Source: Gilliamella sp. Pra-s52
GTDB taxonomy: Bacteria > Pseudomonadota > Gammaproteobacteria > Enterobacterales > Orbaceae
Reading direction: 5' to 3'
NCBI RefSeq assembly: GCF_009795805.1
Contig: NZ_WTEY01000002.1
Location: 248,001-312,000, forward strand
DNA: 64,000 nt
Below, piece after piece: positions 1-9,045 of the stretch. The notes beneath the pieces were generated by a model. That model worked only from the letters and a program-made list of their open reading frames with translations, did not search any database and was not told the origin of the DNA. The number at the start of each line of letters is the position of its first letter. Position 1 is the stretch's first letter. The position numbers and the translations under genes were made by a program.

Positions 1-1
1 C

Positions 2-1936
2 AGTTTAAAAAATGCCATGCGTTGGGACGAAACGCGTTTTGGACTTGAATACGACTTAGATATCTTTATGATTGTTGCGGTTGATTTTTTCAATATGGGC
101 GCGATGGAAAACAAAGGTTTGAATATCTTTAATTCAAAATATGTACTTGCCAAACCACAAACCGCAACAGATGATGATTATCTTGGTATTGAAGGCGTGA
201 TTGGTCATGAATATTTCCATAACTGGACAGGCAATCGAGTCACTTGCCGAGACTGGTTTCAACTCGGTCTAAAAGAAGGCTTAACTGTATTCCGTGATCA
301 AGAGTTTAGTGCCGACCTAGGTTCAAGGGCCGTTAAACGAATTGATGACGTAAAACTGATGCGAACCGTGCAATTTGCCGAAGATGCTAGCCCGATGTCT
401 CACCCTATTCGCCCCGATCAAGTTATCGAAATGAACAATTTTTACACGGTTACAGTGTATGAAAAAGGTGCTGAAGTTATTCGCATGATGCATACATTAT
501 TAGGTGAAGACAAATTCCAAGCAGGCATGAAACTTTATTTTAAGCGCCATGATGGTAGCGCCGCAACTTGTGATGATTTTGTTTCTGCCATGCAAGATGC
601 TTCTGGTATCGATTTAAGTCAATTTAAATTGTGGTATAGCCAATCAGGTACTCCTGAATTAACGGTAACTGATAGTTATGATGAAAAAACTCAACAATAC
701 ACCTTAACAGTTGAGCAATGTACAAAGCCAACACAAGATCAGCAGCAAAAACAAGCCTTACATATTCCTCTTGATATTGAATTATACAAAAAAAATGGCG
801 ATATTATTGCATTGCAACATCAAGGTAAGCCTGTTCAGCATGTTTTAAATGTAACCAAGGAAAAACAGCAGTTTGTATTTGACAATGTCAGTGAAAAACC
901 AATTATTTCATTATTACGTGATTTTTCAGCTCCTGTAAAATTACACTATGATTACCAAGATAATGACCTAATTTTTTTAATGCAACATGCCACTAATGCA
1001 TTTAGTCGCTATGATGCAGCACAAATGTTACTGGTCAAATATGTCAGAATAAATGTCCACAATTACCAACAAAATAAAAAGCAAATATTGCCAGAAGTTG
1101 TCATTGACGCTTTTAGAGCTGTGTTACTTTCTGATTCAATCGATCCTGCATTAATTGCTCAAATATTAACGCTCCCATCTGAAAACGAATTAGCGAATTT
1201 ATTTACTGTGGTTGATCCGATTGCTATTCATCAAGTACGTTTGTTTTTCTTAACACAATTTGCCAATCAACTTTATGATGAGTTATTAGCAGTTTACTAC
1301 CACAATAAAACAACACAATATCATATTGAACATATTGAAATTGCCAAACGCTCACTTAAAAATTGTTGTTTATCTTTACTTGGATATGCTGATAATAAAA
1401 CGCAAATTAATTCACTTGTTACTCAACAATATCACCAATCCAATAATATGACCGATTGTTTAGCTGCCTTGAGTATAGCTGTAAAAGCTGAACTTGATTG
1501 TCGAACTGAGTTATTGGTTAACTTTGATGACAAATGGCATCAAGATGGACTTGTTATGGACAAATGGTTAACACTAAACGCAACAAGCCCAGAAAAGAAT
1601 GTTCTTGCTACCGTGAAAAAATTATTAACTCACCGCTCATTTACACTCAGTAACCCAAATCGGATTCGTGCATTAATTGGAGCTTTTGTAAATAATAATC
1701 CTGTGGCATTTCACGCTGAAGATGGCAGTGGTTATCAATTTTTAGTTGAGATTCTCATTGAGTTAAACCAAAAAAACCCTCAAGTTGCCGCAAGACTTAT
1801 CGATCCATTGATTCGATTAAAACGTTATGACGAAAATCGCCAAAAACAAATGCGACAATCACTCGAAGCATTACTAAAAATCGAAAATCTTTCTAAAGAT
1901 TTATATGAAAAAATCAATAAAGCGTTAGAGGCATAA
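2..1936 (+). CDS. pepN: Aminopeptidase N (5' end missing)
   Basis: M1-family zinc aminopeptidase that removes N-terminal residues from peptides in the cytoplasm. The gene starts before the window; the frame is open from base 2 and 644 codons remain of about 870 in E. coli. The GAMEN substrate-binding motif comes early, followed by the zinc motif HEYFH at 206-220 and the downstream glutamate in LKEGLT. The C-terminal helical domain is complete and ends as in E. coli (DLYEKINKAL). The long, near-collinear match makes the identity secure. A hairpin follows the stop codon. Confidence 0.97.
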   Translation, partial: SLKNAMRWDETRFGLEYDLDIFMIVAVDFFNMGAMENKGLNIFNSKYVLAKPQTATDDDYLGIEGVIGHEYFHNWTGNRVTCRDWFQLGLKEGLTVFRDQEFSADLGSRAVKRIDDVKLMRTVQFAEDASPMSHPIRPDQVIEMNNFYTVTVYEKGAEVIRMMHTLLGEDKFQAGMKLYFKRHDGSAATCDDFVSAMQDASGIDLSQFKLWYSQSGTPELTVTDSYDEKTQQYTLTVEQCTKPTQDQQQKQALHIPLDIELYKKNGDIIALQHQGKPVQHVLNVTKEKQQFVFDNVSEKPIISLLRDFSAPVKLHYDYQDNDLIFLMQHATNAFSRYDAAQMLLVKYVRINVHNYQQNKKQILPEVVIDAFRAVLLSDSIDPALIAQILTLPSENELANLFTVVDPIAIHQVRLFFLTQFANQLYDELLAVYYHNKTTQYHIEHIEIAKRSLKNCCLSLLGYADNKTQINSLVTQQYHQSNNMTDCLAALSIAVKAELDCRTELLVNFDDKWHQDGLVMDKWLTLNATSPEKNVLATVKKLLTHRSFTLSNPNRIRALIGAFVNNNPVAFHAEDGSGYQFLVEILIELNQKNPQVAARLIDPLIRLKRYDENRQKQMRQSLEALLKIENLSKDLYEKINKALEA

Positions 1937-1946
1937 TCTAAAACCG

Positions 1947-1975
1947 ATCATCCTGTTAATTACTAACAGGGTGAT
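1947..1975 (+). terminator. Hairpin after pepN
   Basis: A 12-pair stem with one T-G wobble and a 5-base loop starts 10 bases after the pepN stop. It is followed by CTTTATC rather than a clean T run, so it may terminate weakly. Confidence 0.5.
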
Positions 1976-2072
1976 CTTTATCATAGAAAACAGTTGCCAA
2001 ATTCAACCGGTATTTTTTTAAGCGCAGATACTACCAAACACTTTTTGACAACTATTTTGAAGGCTGATCATT

Positions 2073-2405
2073 ATGGCAACAATAAAAGAAATAACCCCAA
2101 CCAAACTAGCACAAAAATTAAACCAGTCCAATGATATTTTTTTACTTGATGTACGCGAAGCTAACGAAGTTGCAATTTGCAACATTCATGGTTCAACACA
2201 TATTCCAATGAATCTAATTCCTCTTTATTTAGACAAAATTCCAGATGAAGTCGATATTGTTATTTATTGCCATCATGGTATAAGAAGCCTTAATGTCGCC
2301 AATTATTTAGCTGAAAATGGCTTTGATAGCGATTATCTTTACAATCTTACAGGTGGAATTGATGCTTGGGCTTTAACGGTTGAAAAACAGATGGCAAGGT
2401 ATTAA
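2073..2405 (+). CDS. Single-domain rhodanese-like sulfurtransferase
   Basis: A 110-residue protein made of one rhodanese domain, probably cytoplasmic because it has no signal peptide or membrane segment. It has the LLDVREANEV strand-loop near residue 24 and the active-site loop CHHGIRS, whose cysteine would carry the persulfide. The end has the GGIDAW motif typical of the fold. The gene is a monocistron between pepN and the convergent metQ. The physiological sulfur acceptor cannot be deduced; GlpE-like and thiosulfate-using roles are both possible. Confidence 0.85.
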   Translation: MATIKEITPTKLAQKLNQSNDIFLLDVREANEVAICNIHGSTHIPMNLIPLYLDKIPDEVDIVIYCHHGIRSLNVANYLAENGFDSDYLYNLTGGIDAWALTVEKQMARY

Positions 2406-2432
2406 ATCGCCCGTAATAAAACGGGTGATTTA
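2403..2432. terminator. Bidirectional terminator between rhodanese gene and metQ
   Basis: A 12-base-pair stem (one G-T pair) with loop AATAAA overlaps the stop codon of the rhodanese gene and precedes the end of convergent metQ. T-rich sequence lies on both exits. Confidence 0.75.
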
Positions 2433-2439
2433 TCTAAAA

Positions 2440-3288
2440 TTATTCTTGTGGCATCACCCAATAGCCATTTTGATTATGCGTTTTCATATAATCTTTAAAT
2501 GATTGGGATTGATAAATACGTTTAATATCTTGTGCCCATTGGCTATTTTCATTCCCCTCATTAACAACAACCATAATTTCTAAGTCTGGGATGATGGTTT
2601 CTGAAAGAAGAGCTCTATTTGAATCAATATTGGCAGAATAAACAATACTGCCAGGAATTACCGCAAAATCTAGCTCATCTAATACACGAGGAATATTAGC
2701 AGAATCCATTTCAATAATATCAATCCCTGCGATATTTTCAGCTATATCATTTTTGCTAGCGATAATAGGATTTGTACTCGTTTTTAATTTTATCCACCCC
2801 GCTTTTTCTAATAAATTATATGAACGAGCAGCATTAGAGGCATCTTGTGGAATTGCAACTTTAGCGCCAGAAAAAACTTGCTTTAATGAGGTATATTTAT
2901 TCGAAAATACTGCAGCAGGCACCGATGGTACATGTACAACTGATTTTAAATGTGCTTTGCGTTGTGCATTAAATACATCCATATAAGCGGTATGTTGTGC
3001 AACGGTCAAATCAATACTGCCCTCGGTTAAAGCAATATCTGATTCAAGCAAGTGTGGGAAACTAACTAGTTTAACTTTATAACCCTCAGATTCAAGTATT
3101 GGTTTAACCGCATCATTAAATAAATCATTATAAGGTCCAGGTGATACGCCCATGCTAATTTCTTTTTTAGTTTGATTATTCGCTTGGGTTGTTGAGCTAT
3201 CACAAGCCGTAATTAAGCTTGTCGAGCTAACTGCTAAGATAAGAACTATATATCTAAAAAATTTCTGTTCAGTAAAAAATGCTTTCAT
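2440..3288 (-). CDS. metQ: Methionine ABC transporter substrate-binding lipoprotein
   Basis: NlpA/MetQ-family lipoprotein that binds D/L-methionine in the periplasm and delivers it to MetNI. The 282-residue protein begins with a hydrophobic signal ending in the lipobox LITAC, so the cysteine near residue 29 would be lipidated. The body has family features such as VGVSPGPYNDL-like sequence after the linker and the central DASNAARS segment. AGAGG sits 9 bases before the ATG. It is transcribed away from metNI, whereas E. coli has metNIQ as one operon. The ligand is inferred from family and neighbours. Confidence 0.88.
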   Translation of the reverse strand: MKAFFTEQKFFRYIVLILAVSSTSLITACDSSTTQANNQTKKEISMGVSPGPYNDLFNDAVKPILESEGYKVKLVSFPHLLESDIALTEGSIDLTVAQHTAYMDVFNAQRKAHLKSVVHVPSVPAAVFSNKYTSLKQVFSGAKVAIPQDASNAARSYNLLEKAGWIKLKTSTNPIIASKNDIAENIAGIDIIEMDSANIPRVLDELDFAVIPGSIVYSANIDSNRALLSETIIPDLEIMVVVNEGNENSQWAQDIKRIYQSQSFKDYMKTHNQNGYWVMPQE

Positions 3289-3451
3289 AAAAAATACCTC
3301 TATAAATTGTAAACACTAATCACTGTAGCACAAAAAAAGCAGTTCATTTATTCCAAGTTATTCTATCTTATAACTTTTAGGAATAAGATATAAAAAACGA
3401 TTATTAGAGCCAAAAACTAACCTATGCTACTGTTAAAAAAACTACATCGTT

Positions 3452-3475
3452 AGTTGATTATCTAAATAGTCAACT
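3452..3475. promoter_or_regulatory. Palindrome between metQ and metN
   Basis: A 24-base near-palindrome (AGTTGA, one T-G pair, TAT, loop CTAA, then the complement) lies in the 213-base divergent region, 27 bases before metN. It could be an operator or a short leader hairpin. It does not resemble the MetJ box found elsewhere in the window. Confidence 0.3.
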
Positions 3476-3501
3476 CAAATTAAACAAATAGGTTACAAAT
3501 A

Positions 3502-4533
3502 ATGATTAGGTTTGAAAATGTCTTTAAACAATATAAGCGAAATGGCGTCACTACCCAAGCATTAAATAATATTAATTTAACCATTGGTAAAGGTGATATT
3601 TTCGGTATCATCGGTTATAGCGGTGCAGGTAAAAGCACATTAGTTCGATTAATTAACTTTATTGAAAAACCAACCCAAGGTAATGTCATTATTCAAAATC
3701 AAGTTCTTAACCAATTATCAAATAGTGAATTACGTAAAATAAGACAAAAAATTGGCATGATTTTTCAGCATTTTAATTTATTAGAAACAAAAACTGTATT
3801 TGAAAATATTGCAATGCCACTAATTTTACTTCGAGAAAATAGACAAACCATCAAAAAAAGAGTCAACGAGCTTTTAGCGTTTGTTGGATTAAGTGAAAAA
3901 GCAAATAACTACCCTAAAGAGCTATCAGGCGGACAAAAACAACGAATAGGTATTGCTCGGGCTTTAGCAAATAACCCCGATATCTTATTATGTGATGAAG
4001 CAACTTCAGCGCTTGATCCTCAAACCACGCAAGATATTTTAGATTTAATAAAAAAAATTAATGAAGAATACCAAATAACAGTGGTATTAATCACCCATGA
4101 AATGCATGTCATTGAACAAATTTGTCATAAAGTCGCTGTCATGGAAAACGGCAAAATGATTGAACATGGTAATGTGCTCGAAGTATTTGGTCACCCAAAA
4201 CATCAAACTACACAAAATTTTGTCAGTACCATTATCAACGATCAGATTCCTGCGGGTGTAGTCAAAAATTTGCTAGCACTAGAAAAAACAAAAAACAATA
4301 TTCGCTTATTCAAACTTGAATTTTTAGGAAGCTCGGCATCTGAACCAGTGGTTAATTTATTAATACTTCAACAAAAAGTTGTGGTTAATATTTTATTTGC
4401 ACATATGTCTGAGATTCAAAACACGATATTAGGTAGCATGTTTGTGCAACTAAAAGGAAGCGATGATAGTATCAACGATTCAGTACACTACCTACATCAT
4501 CATGGGGTACAAGTCACCGAAATTAATCATTAG
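3502..4533 (+). CDS. metN: Methionine ABC transporter ATP-binding protein
   Basis: Cytoplasmic ATPase of the methionine importer. At 343 residues it equals the E. coli length. Walker A GYSGAGKST is near residue 38, the ABC signature LSGGQKQR near 140, Walker B ILLCDEATSALD near 160, and the switch histidine in ITHEM. The last about 100 residues form the C-terminal NIL regulatory domain that binds methionine in family members. metI follows 13 bases after the stop. Confidence 0.94.
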   Translation: MIRFENVFKQYKRNGVTTQALNNINLTIGKGDIFGIIGYSGAGKSTLVRLINFIEKPTQGNVIIQNQVLNQLSNSELRKIRQKIGMIFQHFNLLETKTVFENIAMPLILLRENRQTIKKRVNELLAFVGLSEKANNYPKELSGGQKQRIGIARALANNPDILLCDEATSALDPQTTQDILDLIKKINEEYQITVVLITHEMHVIEQICHKVAVMENGKMIEHGNVLEVFGHPKHQTTQNFVSTIINDQIPAGVVKNLLALEKTKNNIRLFKLEFLGSSASEPVVNLLILQQKVVVNILFAHMSEIQNTILGSMFVQLKGSDDSINDSVHYLHHHGVQVTEINH

Positions 4534-4546
4534 GAGATCAACTAAA

Positions 4547-5245
4547 ATGAAACAATTCAATACCATTATTGACTACTTAAGTTCTTGTTTTTCAACATCA
4601 GTTACAACAATACAATTTATTCAGGCTTGTTATGACACCTTTATTATGGTTCTTTTCTCTCTAAGTATGGGGGGGATATTTGGTATTTTGCTGGGCATCT
4701 GTTTAGTCACAACAAGACCAACAGGGCTATTAGAAAACTCACTAATTTATCGAATATTAAATCCAATCATAAACACACTCCGATCGCTTCCTTTTATTAT
4801 ATTACTTGTTGCCATTGTTCCATTAACAAAACTGATTGTTGGTAGTTCTTTTGGTACATTAGCGGCTATTGTACCTTTAACCATTTATGTAGCCCCTTAT
4901 ATTGCCCGATTAGTTGAAAACTCGTTACTTGAAGTTGATAATGGCATTATTGAAGCAGCCAAATCTATGGGAGCAACACCATTACAAATTATTTGGTATT
5001 TTATGTTACCCGAAGCCTTTAGTTCGTTAGTCTTAACCATAACAACCGCCACCATTGGCTTAATTGGTGCAACAGCAATGGCTGGTGCAATTGGCGCTGG
5101 CGGAATTGGTGATTTAGCTATTTCGTATGGTTATCAACGTTTTGATACAACCGTTACCATTATTTGCGTGATCATTTTGGTTATTGTTATACAATTTATT
5201 CAAAGTTTGGGGAACTACTTGGCACGAAAAGCAAGACATCAATAA
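4547..5245 (+). CDS. metI: Methionine ABC transporter permease
   Basis: Inner-membrane permease of MetNIQ with about five membrane segments. The EAA coupling motif is seen as EAAKSMGATPLQIIWYFMLPEA. I start it at ATG 4547, preceded by TAGGAGA, which gives 232 residues. The frame is open further upstream to 4463, but that extension lies inside metN and has no family match. It forms an operon with metN. The 209 bases to the next gene show no clear terminator. Confidence 0.92.
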   Translation: MKQFNTIIDYLSSCFSTSVTTIQFIQACYDTFIMVLFSLSMGGIFGILLGICLVTTRPTGLLENSLIYRILNPIINTLRSLPFIILLVAIVPLTKLIVGSSFGTLAAIVPLTIYVAPYIARLVENSLLEVDNGIIEAAKSMGATPLQIIWYFMLPEAFSSLVLTITTATIGLIGATAMAGAIGAGGIGDLAISYGYQRFDTTVTIICVIILVIVIQFIQSLGNYLARKARHQ

Positions 5246-5454
5246 TACACAATATAAAAAAACTTAAGGTGATGATACTAAAAAAGACAAAAAAGATTTT
5301 GCTTTTCTTTACTATTATTTATCCTGAGTAAGATGGGTACGTTATATCGATAATTAGCATCATTATGATAAACAATAACTTTAATACATTTCCTTTATTC
5401 TCAATTATCAAGTAAAATAGCGACAACTTTAGATCAGTAGTGTAGGGAATCACT

Positions 5455-6270
5455 TTGACAAACGCATTACAGCAAAATTTGGTTGAAATTCACGACATGT
5501 CTTTTTATCGTGGAACGCGGCCTATTTATAAAAATATGAGTTTGAACGTTCCTAAAGGCAAAGTCACCGCTATAATGGGGCCATCAGGAATTGGTAAAAC
5601 AACGCTACTACGACTCATTGGTGGTCAATTAAAACCACAATCAGGGAAAATTCTATTTGATGGCGAAGATGTGCCAAGCATGTCGCGCTCAAGGTTATAT
5701 GAAGTCCGCAAACGAATGAGTATGCTATTTCAATCAGGGGCTTTATTTACCGATCTAAATGTATTTGATAATGTTGCTTATCCGTTACGTGAACACTTCA
5801 AATTACCTGACCCTGTATTACATAATTTGGTCTTAATGAAATTACAAGCTGTTGGCCTACGAGGTGCAGCTAAAATGATGCCATCAGAGCTTTCAGGAGG
5901 TATGGCAAGGCGTGCTGCTTTAGCTCGAGCTATTGCGCTTGATCCTGATCTAATTATGTTTGACGAACCTTTTGCGGGGCAAGATCCTATCTCAATGGGA
6001 GTTATTGTTAAGCTGATATCTGAAATAAACCAATCATTAGGGTTAACCTGCATTGTTGTCAGCCATGATGTAAACGAAGTGTTAAGTATTGCAGATTATG
6101 CCTATATTGTAGCTGAACAACATATTATTGCAGGCGGTACATCACAACAATTACGTGATAATGATGACTTACGAGTAAAACAGTTTCTTGACGGATTGGC
6201 AGATGGTCCAGTGCCTTTTCATTATCCTGCTGATGATTACAAACTAGACCTAAGCAGAGGTATAAAATAA
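5455..6270 (+). CDS. mlaF: Phospholipid transport ATPase MlaF
   Basis: ATP-binding subunit of the inner-membrane MlaFEDB complex that moves phospholipids between the outer and inner membranes. Walker [10 protein letters not shown], signature LSGGMARR and Walker [14 protein letters not shown] are intact. The 271-residue length and N terminus fit E. coli MlaF when the TTG at 5455 is used; GTAGGGAA lies about 7 bases upstream, and no in-frame ATG is near. The stop overlaps the mlaE start by one base, so the genes are translationally coupled. Confidence 0.96.
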   Translation: MTNALQQNLVEIHDMSFYRGTRPIYKNMSLNVPKGKVTAIMGPSGIGKTTLLRLIGGQLKPQSGKILFDGEDVPSMSRSRLYEVRKRMSMLFQSGALFTDLNVFDNVAYPLREHFKLPDPVLHNLVLMKLQAVGLRGAAKMMPSELSGGMARRAALARAIALDPDLIMFDEPFAGQDPISMGVIVKLISEINQSLGLTCIVVSHDVNEVLSIADYAYIVAEQHIIAGGTSQQLRDNDDLRVKQFLDGLADGPVPFHYPADDYKLDLSRGIK

Positions 6271-7049
6271 TGTTGAATTTATTGGCAAAATTAGGACAAT
6301 GGATTATTAATATCATTGCGATGATTGGCCGTTCTGGTGTTATGCTTTTTGGAGCATTAATTGGTAAACCACAATTTAAAAAACAGTTCCCTTTACTGAT
6401 TAAACAATTTTACTTTGTTGGCGTTCAATCCTTAACCATTATTATGGTATCAGGTCTTTTTATTGGCATGGTTTTAGCCCTGCAAGGTTACTTTATTCTA
6501 ACCACCTTTGGTGCCGAAGCAAGTTTAGGGATGATGGTTGCCCTTGCGCTACTTCGTGAATTAGGCCCTGTTGTTGCCGGCCTACTATTTGCTGGTCGTG
6601 CTGGTTCAGCCTTAACCGCTGAAATTGGTTTAATGAAAGCTACTGAACAACTATCAAGTTTAGAAATGATGGCAGTTGATCCGTTAAGACGCATCATTGC
6701 GCCACGCTTTTGGGCTGGATTTTTTTGCATGCCATTTCTAACAGCTATTTTTGTTGCGGTTGGCATTTTAGGCGGTATGTTGGTTGGGGTTGATTGGAAA
6801 GGTATTGATTCAGGATTCTTTTGGTCATCGATTCAAAGCAATGTCGATTGGTGGCATGACTTAGGAAACTGTTTTGTTAAAAGCTTTGCATTTGCCATTG
6901 CAAGCACTTGGATTGCACTGTTTAACGGTTATGATTGCGTACCAACATCAGAAGGAATTAGTCGAGCAACAACAAATACTGTTGTTTATTCATCATTAGT
7001 TATTTTGGGGTTAGATTTTATTTTAACCGCATTAATGTTTAGTCATTGA
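6270..7049 (+). CDS. mlaE: Phospholipid transport permease MlaE
   Basis: Membrane permease of the Mla system, 259 residues with about five hydrophobic segments. It carries the family-defining stretch [25 protein letters not shown] and the [17 protein letters not shown] coupling region. It overlaps mlaF by one base, with a GAGG ribosome site in the mlaF end, and mlaD begins 10 bases later. In E. coli it pairs as a dimer with MlaF and the MlaD hexamer. Confidence 0.96.
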   Translation: MLNLLAKLGQWIINIIAMIGRSGVMLFGALIGKPQFKKQFPLLIKQFYFVGVQSLTIIMVSGLFIGMVLALQGYFILTTFGAEASLGMMVALALLRELGPVVAGLLFAGRAGSALTAEIGLMKATEQLSSLEMMAVDPLRRIIAPRFWAGFFCMPFLTAIFVAVGILGGMLVGVDWKGIDSGFFWSSIQSNVDWWHDLGNCFVKSFAFAIASTWIALFNGYDCVPTSEGISRATTNTVVYSSLVILGLDFILTALMFSH

Positions 7050-7059
7050 GGTCATAGAC

Positions 7060-7650
7060 ATGAATCGTAAAGTTGAAATTACCGTTGGATTATTTATGGT
7101 GCTGGTTATTTGCTCAGTGCTATTTTTGTGTTTTAGAGTTACTGATCCAACATCATTTGCTAGCCATAACACTTATCGTGTCTATGCTGTGTTTGAAAAT
7201 ATCGGAGGATTAAAAGCTCGCTCACCTATCAAAATTGGTGGGGTAGTCATTGGTCGCGTCAATAATATTTCGCTAAATTCGTCGAATGGTAATCAATACA
7301 AACCTTATGTAGCAATGGATATCGATACACAATATAACAAAATTCCAAGTTCAAGTTCACTTGCAATTAAGACATCTGGAATACTTGGAGAACAATTTAT
7401 TGATATCAATATAGGCGTTGATAGAGAAACAGAATTTAATGTTGACGCAATAGGCGTTGACCCTGCTGTTGTAGCTAAAGCAGAAAAAAATAAAACTCCG
7501 CCATACTTACTCGAAGGTTTTGTTGTGCAAAACACCACACCAGCCATCATTTTAGAAGATCTTATTGGTAAATTCCTTTACAGCATAGGTGGCTCATCAG
7601 ATAAAGACAAAGCTACCAAAGATAAAAAAGAAGATACAACTGAAAACTAA
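7060..7650 (+). CDS. mlaD: Phospholipid-binding MCE protein MlaD
   Basis: Membrane-anchored MCE protein whose hexamer forms the periplasmic lipid channel on MlaE. It has one N-terminal membrane segment (about residues 7-27) and one MCE domain with the signature FENIGGLKARSPIKIGGVVIGRV, followed by the central pore helix VLEDLIG-like segment (ILEDLIGKFLYSIGG). The tail is lysine/aspartate-rich and low in complexity. At 196 residues it is slightly longer than E. coli MlaD (183). Confidence 0.95.
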   Translation: MNRKVEITVGLFMVLVICSVLFLCFRVTDPTSFASHNTYRVYAVFENIGGLKARSPIKIGGVVIGRVNNISLNSSNGNQYKPYVAMDIDTQYNKIPSSSSLAIKTSGILGEQFIDINIGVDRETEFNVDAIGVDPAVVAKAEKNKTPPYLLEGFVVQNTTPAIILEDLIGKFLYSIGGSSDKDKATKDKKEDTTEN

Positions 7651-7659
7651 GGAGTTAAC

Positions 7660-8304
7660 ATGTTAAACAAATTTAAAACAACCATTCTTTTAGTATTAGC
7701 TTTATTGTTTAGTTCTACAGCCTTTGCTGAAAACGATCCCTATAAAGAAATGCAAGTTTCTGCTGATAAACTTTTTAGCACTATGAATTCACAATCTACT
7801 GCACTAAAATCAAACCCTAATAAACTTAAAGAGATTGTAAGAAAAGATTTATTACCTTATGTGCAAGTAAAGTATGCTGGCGCATTAATTTTAGGTAATT
7901 ACTATAAAAGCGCTACAGAAGCACAACGTACAGCTTACTTTACTGCTTTTGAAAACTACCTAGTACAAGCATTTGCTCAAGCGTTATCTATGTATAATGG
8001 TCAAACTTATCAAGTTGAATCTCCTAAAGATTTAACTGGAAAAACACTTATTTCTATTCGTGTTTTATTAAATCAACCAGATAAAAATCAACAACCATTG
8101 CGTATTGATTTCCAGTGGCGTAAAAATTCAGTGACTGGCGAATGGAAAGCGTATGATTTAATTGCCGAAGGCGTTAGCATGATAACAACCAAACAAAATG
8201 AATGGTCAACAATTTTACGTCAAGATGGTATTGATGCATTAACCAAACAATTAAATGAACTTTCAAATCGCAATATAGACCCAAACGCTAAACCTAAAGG
8301 CTAG
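7660..8304 (+). CDS. mlaC: Periplasmic phospholipid carrier MlaC
   Basis: Soluble periplasmic shuttle that carries phospholipid between MlaA-porin and MlaFEDB. The 214-residue protein has a Sec signal peptide (hydrophobic core, cleavage likely after STAFA near residue 23). The mature part has the family motif around VLNQPDKNQQPLRIDFQWRKN and DLIAEGVSMITTKQNEWSTILR. TAAGGAG precedes the start by 6 bases. The gene sits fourth in the mla operon. Confidence 0.95.
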   Translation: MLNKFKTTILLVLALLFSSTAFAENDPYKEMQVSADKLFSTMNSQSTALKSNPNKLKEIVRKDLLPYVQVKYAGALILGNYYKSATEAQRTAYFTAFENYLVQAFAQALSMYNGQTYQVESPKDLTGKTLISIRVLLNQPDKNQQPLRIDFQWRKNSVTGEWKAYDLIAEGVSMITTKQNEWSTILRQDGIDALTKQLNELSNRNIDPNAKPKG

Positions 8305-8309
8305 TGATA

Positions 8310-8582
8310 ATGTCGCGAATAAAAACAGAAAAACAACAAGAAGTATTGTCTTTACAGGGTGAACTTGATGTTCACTCTTTAAATGATTTATGGTCAACAC
8401 AAAGCACCATTCTAAATGGTGTAAAATACATTGATGTAGCGCAACTGACTCGGGTTGATTCTTCAGGGCTCGCGACTTTAATTTATTTTTGCAATAAATA
8501 TCATGTCAAGCTCAAAGGTATCAATCCTCAGTTACAAACATTAATTACCTTGTATGATCTACAACCCGTAATCAACATTTAA
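8310..8582 (+). CDS. mlaB: STAS-domain protein MlaB
   Basis: Small cytoplasmic STAS-domain subunit that stabilises MlaF in the Mla complex. The core LQGELDVHSLNDLW ... IDVAQLTRVDSSGLATLIYF is typical, with the conserved threonine/serine region before the helix. A GTG at 8304 overlaps the mlaC stop, but AAGG at 8297-8300 is only 3 bases from it and 9 from the ATG at 8310, so I use the ATG (90 residues). It ends the mla operon. Confidence 0.88.
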   Translation: MSRIKTEKQQEVLSLQGELDVHSLNDLWSTQSTILNGVKYIDVAQLTRVDSSGLATLIYFCNKYHVKLKGINPQLQTLITLYDLQPVINI

Positions 8583-8695
8583 AATATGTCAGGTTTCGTA
8601 TGAAATATCATGCAAAAAACGCACCACAATACAGCGTTACCTAGAACCTTTTAACAAAAATAGCCCTACATTTATATTAATGATGAGTATTACTA

Positions 8696-8953
8696 ATGAA
8701 TAAACAAGAAATTATAGACAAATTAAACAGCTCACTCGAACTTGATGATATTCATGTTTTAACTGACGATGGCAGTCACTTTCAAGTTATTGCAGTGGGA
8801 GAATTATTTGCTGATTTAACTCGAGTAAAAAAACAACAAGCAATCTATGCTCCTTTGGCTGAATTTATTAGCGATAACCGTATCCACGCACTTTCTATAA
8901 AAACATATACACCTACTGAATGGCAACGCGAACGTAAATTGATGGGATTATAA
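8696..8953 (+). CDS. ibaG: BolA-family iron-sulfur protein IbaG
   Basis: An 85-residue BolA/IbaG-type protein, known in E. coli to form [2Fe-2S] complexes with monothiol glutaredoxin. The middle carries [27 protein letters not shown] with the conserved histidine, and the C terminus [10 protein letters not shown] matches E. coli. The gene follows mlaB as in enterobacteria, but murA, normally next, is replaced by prlC here. Confidence 0.94.
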   Translation: MNKQEIIDKLNSSLELDDIHVLTDDGSHFQVIAVGELFADLTRVKKQQAIYAPLAEFISDNRIHALSIKTYTPTEWQRERKLMGL

Positions 8954-9045
8954 ATATTCCCTAAAACAACATCCCTTGAATTAACAGCATTTGCCACCAT
9001 ATTATGTTTAATCAACAAACTCCATTTGTATAAAGGTATTGCAAC

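Noticed and set aside
3452-3475. MetJ box between metQ and metN
   Set aside because: The palindrome AGTTGA...TCAACT does not match AGACGTCT units and is not a tandem array.
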